DNA of 48,984 nucleotides from Pseudomonas guariconensis (GTDB lineage: Bacteria > Pseudomonadota > Gammaproteobacteria > Pseudomonadales > Pseudomonadaceae), in assembly GCF_015680235.1 (NCBI RefSeq), contig NZ_JADLJL010000036.1, forward strand, positions 1 to 48,984, given 5' to 3'. A model generated the notes under the pieces. It was not told where the DNA came from and made no database searches. It saw only the letters and a list, made by a program, of their open reading frames with translations. A program made the translations under genes and the position numbers. Positions 42,615-48,984 of this stretch are shown piece by piece (positions within the stretch are counted from its first letter, which is position 1; the number at the start of each line of letters is the position of its first letter).

Positions 42615-45600
42615 TCATGCGCTTTGCAAGCTGCGCTCCAGCAACTGGCGCAGCGACGCCAGCCACTGCGCGCTGTTGACGATCTGGTCATGGTCACTGT
42701 CGAGCACCTGCGAATGAGCCAACGCCACCGGCGCCAGGGCCTGCTTCAGGTGCGCCTCGATGACCTCGACCAACGCCTGTGGCTTGTCGCGGCCGGCCCA
42801 CCAGCACGCCGGGGCGACTTCGGTTGGTTCATAGCGGAACGCCTGCAGCAAGGCATCGAGCTGTGGCTTGATGCGCAGGGCGTTGTCCAGGTCGCGGTTC
42901 TGCAGGATCAGCCCTTCGATCAGCTCGAACTGCTCCGGCAGCTCCCGACGCGCCCAAGCCAGCACCTGCGCCTGCACCGTCTCCAGCGGCTGGCCGACCA
43001 GGCTGGCGGCCAGGTCGCGGAACTGGGCTTCACACTCGGGGAACAGCAGCGACAGCAAGGCCACACACCCTTGGCCGTGATCGTCCTGTTCATGACGCGG
43101 CGCCTGGGCCTTGGCCTCGGCGAGCAGGTCCCAGAACGGCTTCACCTCGGCCGGTGGCGGTGCGTCGAGCATGCCAAGGAAGGCCACGTCCCGCCCGGCC
43201 AGCTCGAGCTGCCGTGCCACGCTCATCGCCAGGTTGCCACCCAGCGACCAGCCCAGCAGGTGGAACGGCCCCTCAGGCTGGGCCTGGAGCAACTGCCGGG
43301 TATAGCGCTGGACCATGCCGCCCCAGGTGGTGGGCTGCCAGTGGCCCTGGACGAACGCCTCGCACACCACGCCTTGCACGCAGAACAGATCGCGCATGGC
43401 CTGGGCCAGCGGTTGGTAGCAATAGACCGAGCCGTAGCTTGGATGGAAGCAGAACAACGACGGTTGGCGCACCGGATCGCCCCCCAACTGCACCAGCAAC
43501 GAAGGTGCCTGCGCGGCCGGCGCGGCCAGGCTCGCGGCCAGGCGGGCAACGCTCGGGTTGGCCATGAAGTGGCTCAGTGACGCCTCGATGCCCAGTTGTC
43601 GACGTAGGGCATCGAGCAGCTTGAGCGACAGCAACGAATGGCCGCCCAACTCGAAGAAGTTGTCGTCACGCCCTACCTGCGACACCTGCAGCACCTGTGC
43701 CCAGACAGCGGCCAGGGCCTGTTCCCGTTCGCCTTGCGGCGCCACGTAGGCTGCCTGGGCGCCCGCCTCGATCTTCGGCAAGGCACGGCGCTCCAGCTTG
43801 CCGTTCGGGCTCAGCGGCATGCGTTCGAGGGCCAACCATTGGCTCGGCACCATGTACTCGGGCAAATGCCCGGCCAAGTGATCGGCCAACGCCTGCTGCC
43901 AACCCGCTTCTTCGCGCACCAGCACCACATAGCCGAGCAGGCGCTTGCCATCCTCGGCGATCACCACCGCCTCGCGCACCCACGCATGCTCCAGCAGCCG
44001 TGCCTCGATCTCGCCCAGCTCGATGCGCAGGCCGCGCAGCTTGACCTGATGATCCAGGCGCCCGGCGTACTCGATCACGCCATCAGGCCGGTAGCGTGCC
44101 AGGTCGCCAGTACGGTACATCCGCTCACCGGCCACGAACGGGTTGGCGACGAAGCGCTCGGCGGTCAGCCCAGGGCGGCGGTGGTAACCCCGGGCCAGGC
44201 CGGTGCCGGCCAGGTACAGCTCGCCCAGCACGCCCGCCGGTACCGGCTCCAGGCTCGCATCCAGGACATGGCAGGCCAGGTTGGCGATCGGTCGGCCAAT
44301 CGGCACGCTGTCGCGGCCTTCGTCCACGCACGTCCAGTGGGTCACGTCGATGGCCGCCTCGGTCGGGCCGTACAGGTTGTACAACCCGGCCCAGGGCAGC
44401 CGCGCCAGCACCTGCTGCAGCGCATCCACCGGCAGCGCCTCGCCGCTGCAGACGATGCGGCGCAGGCTGCGGCAACGTTCGACACCAGGGTCTTGCAGGA
44501 AGGCCTGCAGCATCGACGGCACGAAGTGCAGCGTGCTCACCGCCTCGGCCTCGATCAGCTCGACCAGGCGCGCCGGGTCGCGGTGGTCGCCCGGGGCTGC
44601 CAGCACCAGCCGCGCACCTTCCATCAACGGCCAGAAGAATTCCCACACCGACACGTCGAAACTGAACGGGGTTTTCTGCAATACGGTGTCCGCAGCGGTG
44701 AGCCCGTATGCCTCCTGCATCCAGCACAGGCGGTTGACCAGCGCGGCGTGGCGGTTGCCGGCGCCCTTGGGCTTGCCGGTGGAACCGGAGGTGTAGATCA
44801 CATAGGCCAGCCCTTCGCCGTCCACGGCCACGTCCGGGTTATGGGTCGGTTGCGCGCCCAGCTGAAGCTCATCGAGCAGCAGGCAATCCACACCCTCCAC
44901 CGGCAGATCGGCCAACAGCCGACGCTGGGTCAGCAGCAGCTTCACGCCACTGTCCTCGAGCATATAGGCCAGGCGCTCGCGCGGGTATTCCGGGTCCAGC
45001 GGTACATAGGCGCCACCGGCCTTGAGGATGGCCAACAGGCCCACCACCATGGCCAGCGAACGTTCGGCGGCAATGCCGACCAGCACGTCCGGGCCGACGC
45101 CACGGGCGATCAGCAGGTGCGCCAGCTGGTTGGCCCGGGCGTTGAGCTCGGCGTAGTTCAGCTGTCGGCCAGCAAAGGTCAGGGCTGGTGCCTGGGGCTG
45201 GGTCGCGGCCTGCTGTTCGAAGCGCTGGTGCACAGTGCACGCCAGGTCATAGGTCACAGACGTCGAGTTCCAGGCAAGCTGCTGATCTTCGGCCGCAGCG
45301 CACGACAGCAAGGCCAGTTCGCCAAGGCGCGTCTGCGCATCGCTGCGCACCAATTGCTCCAGTAGCGTCTCCAGGCTGCCTGCGATCTGCGCCACGGTAG
45401 CGCCGTCGAAGCACGCCTGGTCATAACTGAAATGCAACGACAGCTGCGCCCCCAGGTTGACCGCCAGGCACAGCGGATAGCTGGTCTGCTCCTGGTTCTG
45501 CACTTCGCCGAACGCCAGGCCGATGTCCGGCCCCTGGGCCAGCGCTTCGGCCACCGGGTAGTTCTCGAAGGCCAGCAGCGTGTCGAACAGCGCCACACCG

Positions 45601-48600
45601 CTCTGGCCTGCCCAGCGCTGGATCTCGAACAGCGGCGTGTGCTCATGTTCCCGGGCCGCCAGGTTGTCCTGCTGCAACTGCTGCAGCCAAGGCAACAACG
45701 GCTGGTCGATATCCGGCGTCGCTATCACCGGCAGGGTGTTGATGAACAGCCCCACCTGCCGCTCGATACCCCGCAGCTCCGGTGGTCGGCCTGCCACGGT
45801 GGCGCCGAAGGCGACCGTCTGCTGGCCGGTATAGCGCTGCAACAACACCAGCCAGGCGGCCTGCACCAAGGTGTTGAGGGTGACTTTCTGCTGACGCGCG
45901 AACCGCTCCAGGCCCTCACAGTGTCCTGCACTCAAGGTGCGGTAGTGGTCGCCATGCCCCGTGCCGGCAGGCTTGGGCAGCGCCTGGGCCAGTGCCGTCG
46001 GCGCGCCCAGCCGGGCCACCCGGCCTTTCCAGAAGGCTTCGCTGGCCGCCAGGTCCTGGCGCTGCAACCAGGCGATATAGTCGCGGTAGCGCCCCGTTGG
46101 CGCGGCGACCGCCTCGCCGCTGTAGCGCTGCAGCACTTCGCCCAGCAGTTGGGCATTGCTCCAGCCGTCCATGAGAATGTGGTGGCTGGTGTAGATCAGG
46201 TGGTGGCGCCCCTGGCCCAGGCGCACCAGGCACAGGCGCAGCAAGGGCGCCTGGTCCAGCTTGAAGCCGCGCTCGCGCTCTTGGCGTGCCAGTTGCGCAA
46301 GGTCTGCGTCCGATACGTCGCGGTGCGTCCAGTCGAGCACCTGCAGGCCGCCGGGCACATGCCGGCAAACCAATTGCCGAGGCTGCTCCAGCTGCCAGAG
46401 GAACAGGCTGCGCAGGCTCTCGTGTTGCCCGAGCGCCGCGTCCCAGGCCGCCGCCATGCGCTGCTCGTCCAGGCCGCTGACCGCCACGTGCATCTGGTTC
46501 ACGTAGTCGCCGCTATGGGCGTCGGCCAATGCATGGAACAACATGCCCTGTTGCATGGGCGACAGCGGGTAGAGGTCCTCGATCTGCCGCGCCGGCACCG
46601 GCAAGGCGTCCAGTTGTGCCTGGCTCAGCCCAGCCAGCGGCACGTCCGAAGGGGTCAGGCCACCCTGGGCTTCGTCGCAGCAGTGCGCGACCAGGGCCGC
46701 CAGTTCCTCACGGAAGGCCGTGGCCAGGCGCTCGACCGTGGCCACGTCGAACAGGTCGCGGCTGAAGGTCCAGTGGATGCCCAGTTCCCCCGCGAATACC
46801 CGGCAACCGATCGACAGCCAGTTGCCCAACGGGGCGTCGGCGTGCTCCTGGCGACCGGCGCTTTCCTCGGCCGGAACGAACACGCCTTGCTCCTGATCGA
46901 AACTGCTGTCGAACTGGCCCAGGTAGTTGAAAGTGATGCGCGGCTGCGGCAGGCCCGCCAGCTGCGCGCGGGTGGCGTCGGCGGCAAACCGCTGGAGCAC
47001 GCCCAGGCCCAGGCCCTTGCCCGGCACCGCCCGCAGCTGCTCCTTGATCGCCTTGAGCGAACCCGGCAGGTCCGCGCAGAGGCGCAGGCAGACCGGGAAG
47101 ACGCTGGTGAACCAGCCGACGGTGCGCGTCAGGTCGATGTCGTCGAACAGGTCCTCACGACCATGGCCTTCGAGCTGCACCAGCACGTGGTCCTGCCCGC
47201 TCCAGCGTGCGATGACCCGCGCCAAGGCAGTCAGCAGCAGGTCGTTGACCTGGGTGCGGTAGGCCGCCGGCGCCTGTTGCAGCAGGCGTTGGGTCAGGTC
47301 GGCATCGAGCTGGTTGTGCACACTGGCGGCAAAACGCCCTTGCAGGCTGCCACCTGGGTGATCGCACGGCAGTTGGCCAGTGACACCATCCAAGTGCGTC
47401 TGCCAGAACGCCACCTCGTCGGCACCGGGCCCCGAGGCCCAGGCCTGCAAACGCTCGGCCCAGGCCTTGAGCGAACTGGTGCGTGGGGGCAAGGCGGTAT
47501 CCGGTTGCTGGTAGAGCGCTTGCAGGTCGTCGAAGAGGATGCGCCAGGATACGCCGTCGACCACCAGGTGGTGGATCACCAGCAACAGACGCTGGGAGCC
47601 ATCGGCCAGGGTCGCCAGCACGGCGCGCAACAGCGGCCCCGTCTGCAGGTCGAGGCTGCGCTGAGCCTGTTCGCAGGCCTGCTCCAGCGCCTGGGCGTCT
47701 TGCACCTGAACGCACCACAACAGGTCCTGTGGCAATTGCGCGGCGCTGCGGTATTCGGCTTGCCAGCCACCGGCCTGCTCGCTGAAGCACAGGCGCAGGG
47801 CGTCGTGGTGCGCGACCAGGGCGTGCAGGGCCTGCGCCAGGCGCTCGGTGTCCAGCGTCTGCCGCGGGCGCAACAGTACCGACTGGTTCCAGTGATGACG
47901 GTCAGGGATCGCCTGCTCGAAGAACCACTGCTGGACCGGCAGCAACGGCTGCTCGCCACGGGCCGGCGCCTGGTCGATCACTGCAGGCGCCCCCCCTTGC
48001 TGGGCGACCTGAGCCAGCTCCTGCACGGTCTGCTGGTTGAACAGGTCCTTGGGCGTGAAATGGAGACCTTGGGCACGTGCGCGGCTGACCAGCTGGATAG
48101 AGACGATCGAATCGCCACCGAGCTCGAAGAAGTTGTCCGTACGCCCTACCCGTTCGAGCTTGAGCACCTGCGCCCAGAGTTCGGCCAGGCGCATTTCCAG
48201 CTCGCCCTGGGGCGCCTCGTAGGTTTCCTGGGCTTGGGCCAGGTCTGGCGCCGGCAAGGCCTTACGGTCGAGCTTGCCGGCCGGGGTCAGCGGCAGGCGC
48301 TCGAGCAGCAGCCAGGCGGTCGGCACCATGTAGTCCGGCAGCAGCGCACGCAGGGCCTGGCGCAGGCGTTCCCGTAGCGTCGGCTCGCCCGCCTCGCTGG
48401 GCACCACATACGCCACCAGTTGCTGACCGCTCAGCCCCGGACGGGCCAGCACCACCGCCTCTCGCACCCCAACCTGCTCCAGCAGGCGCGCCTCGATCTC
48501 GCCCAGCTCGATACGGAAACCACGGATCTTCACCTGGTTGTCCACCCGCCCGAGGTAATCGATCACCCCGTCGGCGCGCTGGCGCACCAGGTCACCGGTG

Positions 48601-48984
48601 CGGTACAGCCGCCCGCCCGTGCTGAACGGGTCGGCCACGAAGCGCTCGGCGCTCAGGCCGGCACGGCCCAGGTAGCCCCGCGCCAGACCTTCGCCGCCCA
48701 GGTACAGCTCCCCGGCGATGCCTTGTGGCACCAGGTTCAGCTCGCCGTCCAGCACGTACGCGCTGCGCCGGCCGATGCGCTCGCCGATAGGCGCATAGGC
48801 CGCGCCGCAGTCGGTGCCCTGCCCGGCCTTCCAGATCAGTGGCGTCACCACCGTCTCGGTGGGGCCGTAGCCATTGATGATGTAGGTCGGGCACAGCGCC
48901 CGGCGTGCCAGCTCGAAACTGGCCTGGGGCACGGCGTCGCCACCGAAGCAGTACACCCGCACCGCCGGAGGGTTGCCCTCACGT
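42615..48984 (-). CDS. pvdD: Pyoverdine non-ribosomal peptide synthetase, C-terminal part (A-T-E-C-A-T-TE)
   Basis: The frame is open at the right edge, so the N-terminus is missing. Domains in order on the minus strand: end of an A domain (48984 to about 48300; GYGPTETVV, YRTGDLVR); T with LGGDS (about 48108-48122); epimerase with HHLVVDGVSW (about 47550-47580); C with HHILMDGWS (about 46160-46185); A with YTSGSTGKPKG (about 44770-44795); T with LGGHS (about 43635-43650); and a thioesterase with GWSLGG (about 43236-43253). The last A-domain code reads D-V-W-H-V-S-L-I-D-K, close to EntF (serine). The epimerase implies a D-residue just before it. This is the terminal synthetase releasing the peptide; pvdD is by position, and naming of terminal synthetases varies among pseudomonads. 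Confidence 0.93.
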   Translation of the reverse strand, partial: REGNPPAVRVYCFGGDAVPQASFELARRALCPTYIINGYGPTETVVTPLIWKAGQGTDCGAAYAPIGERIGRRSAYVLDGELNLVPQGIAGELYLGGEGLARGYLGRAGLSAERFVADPFSTGGRLYRTGDLVRQRADGVIDYLGRVDNQVKIRGFRIELGEIEARLLEQVGVREAVVLARPGLSGQQLVAYVVPSEAGEPTLRERLRQALRALLPDYMVPTAWLLLERLPLTPAGKLDRKALPAPDLAQAQETYEAPQGELEMRLAELWAQVLKLERVGRTDNFFELGGDSIVSIQLVSRARAQGLHFTPKDLFNQQTVQELAQVAQQGGAPAVIDQAPARGEQPLLPVQQWFFEQAIPDRHHWNQSVLLRPRQTLDTERLAQALHALVAHHDALRLCFSEQAGGWQAEYRSAAQLPQDLLWCVQVQDAQALEQACEQAQRSLDLQTGPLLRAVLATLADGSQRLLLVIHHLVVDGVSWRILFDDLQALYQQPDTALPPRTSSLKAWAERLQAWASGPGADEVAFWQTHLDGVTGQLPCDHPGGSLQGRFAASVHNQLDADLTQRLLQQAPAAYRTQVNDLLLTALARVIARWSGQDHVLVQLEGHGREDLFDDIDLTRTVGWFTSVFPVCLRLCADLPGSLKAIKEQLRAVPGKGLGLGVLQRFAADATRAQLAGLPQPRITFNYLGQFDSSFDQEQGVFVPAEESAGRQEHADAPLGNWLSIGCRVFAGELGIHWTFSRDLFDVATVERLATAFREELAALVAHCCDEAQGGLTPSDVPLAGLSQAQLDALPVPARQIEDLYPLSPMQQGMLFHALADAHSGDYVNQMHVAVSGLDEQRMAAAWDAALGQHESLRSLFLWQLEQPRQLVCRHVPGGLQVLDWTHRDVSDADLAQLARQERERGFKLDQAPLLRLCLVRLGQGRHHLIYTSHHILMDGWSNAQLLGEVLQRYSGEAVAAPTGRYRDYIAWLQRQDLAASEAFWKGRVARLGAPTALAQALPKPAGTGHGDHYRTLSAGHCEGLERFARQQKVTLNTLVQAAWLVLLQRYTGQQTVAFGATVAGRPPELRGIERQVGLFINTLPVIATPDIDQPLLPWLQQLQQDNLAAREHEHTPLFEIQRWAGQSGVALFDTLLAFENYPVAEALAQGPDIGLAFGEVQNQEQTSYPLCLAVNLGAQLSLHFSYDQACFDGATVAQIAGSLETLLEQLVRSDAQTRLGELALLSCAAAEDQQLAWNSTSVTYDLACTVHQRFEQQAATQPQAPALTFAGRQLNYAELNARANQLAHLLIARGVGPDVLVGIAAERSLAMVVGLLAILKAGGAYVPLDPEYPRERLAYMLEDSGVKLLLTQRRLLADLPVEGVDCLLLDELQLGAQPTHNPDVAVDGEGLAYVIYTSGSTGKPKGAGNRHAALVNRLCWMQEAYGLTAADTVLQKTPFSFDVSVWEFFWPLMEGARLVLAAPGDHRDPARLVELIEAEAVSTLHFVPSMLQAFLQDPGVERCRSLRRIVCSGEALPVDALQQVLARLPWAGLYNLYGPTEAAIDVTHWTCVDEGRDSVPIGRPIANLACHVLDASLEPVPAGVLGELYLAGTGLARGYHRRPGLTAERFVANPFVAGERMYRTGDLARYRPDGVIEYAGRLDHQVKLRGLRIELGEIEARLLEHAWVREAVVIAEDGKRLLGYVVLVREEAGWQQALADHLAGHLPEYMVPSQWLALERMPLSPNGKLERRALPKIEAGAQAAYVAPQGEREQALAAVWAQVLQVSQVGRDDNFFELGGHSLLSLKLLDALRRQLGIEASLSHFMANPSVARLAASLAAPAAQAPSLLVQLGGDPVRQPSLFCFHPSYGSVYCYQPLAQAMRDLFCVQGVVCEAFVQGHWQPTTWGGMVQRYTRQLLQAQPEGPFHLLGWSLGGNLAMSVARQLELAGRDVAFLGMLDAPPPAEVKPFWDLLAEAKAQAPRHEQDDHGQGCVALLSLLFPECEAQFRDLAASLVGQPLETVQAQVLAWARRELPEQFELIEGLILQNRDLDNALRIKPQLDALLQAFRYEPTEVAPACWWAGRDKPQALVEVIEAHLKQALAPVALAHSQVLDSDHDQIVNSAQWLASLRQLLERSLQSA

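Noticed and set aside
45432..48377. A 981-residue open frame antisense to the synthetase
   Set aside because: It is the Gln/Arg-rich shadow of NRPS modules, without any motif of its own.

Overview
The window reads as chromosome of a fluorescent Pseudomonas, most likely the P. putida group. Supporting signs are a pyoverdine locus with PvdS-type promoters, an MvaT/TurB-family nucleoid protein, LpxO, high G+C, and many copies of the 'TAGGAGCGGGCTTG' REP family. I see no rRNA, tRNA, CRISPR array, insertion sequence or integrase.

Layout. 1-4.8 kb: an uncharacterised catabolic-looking cluster. A substrate-binding protein and a class II aldolase are transcribed leftward. A flavin/Fe-S oxidoreductase and an XRE-cupin regulator are transcribed rightward. 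A near-perfect 27-bp palindrome lies between them. 4.9-20.1 kb: ordinary housekeeping and accessory genes: a PstS-OmpA fusion, TerC, an acyl-CoA dehydrogenase with a divergent LysR, a cysteine desulfurase, two MFS transporters, a nitroreductase with a divergent LysR, a TetR/quinone-reductase pair with a visible operator, ThpR, LpxO, an AhpD-like protein and a GNAT. 20.1-24.9 kb: a cobalamin riboswitch controlling a TonB-dependent receptor, then cobF and an OprD-family porin on the other strand. 25.2-29.9 kb: an MvaT-family silencer, gloA, small orphans, a shikimate dehydrogenase-like gene and the PBP7-type endopeptidase pbpG.

30.0-49.0 kb is a pyoverdine locus: pvdM-pvdN-pvdO, pvdA, pvdE and fpvA on the plus strand, and the terminal part of a peptide synthetase (partial A, T, E, C, A, T, TE) on the minus strand, open at the right edge. 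Two exact TAAAT-N16-CGT iron-starvation boxes precede pvdM and pvdA. The last adenylation domain reads DVWHVSLIDK, a serine-type code, and the preceding module ends in an epimerase.

The most interesting part is the two-gene cassette at 39564-42561, lodged between the convergent fpvA and synthetase genes and bordered by REP hairpins. It encodes an ABC-type ATPase and a translationally coupled HNH nuclease, the architecture of the Septu (PtuA-PtuB) anti-phage system. Unlike a plain PtuA, the ATPase carries about 380 extra N-terminal residues. Part of this segment resembles a degenerate HsdM-type N6-adenine methyltransferase that has lost the NPPF and glycine-rich SAM motifs. A pseudo-methyltransferase fused to a Septu-like ATPase is the best candidate here for an undescribed system.
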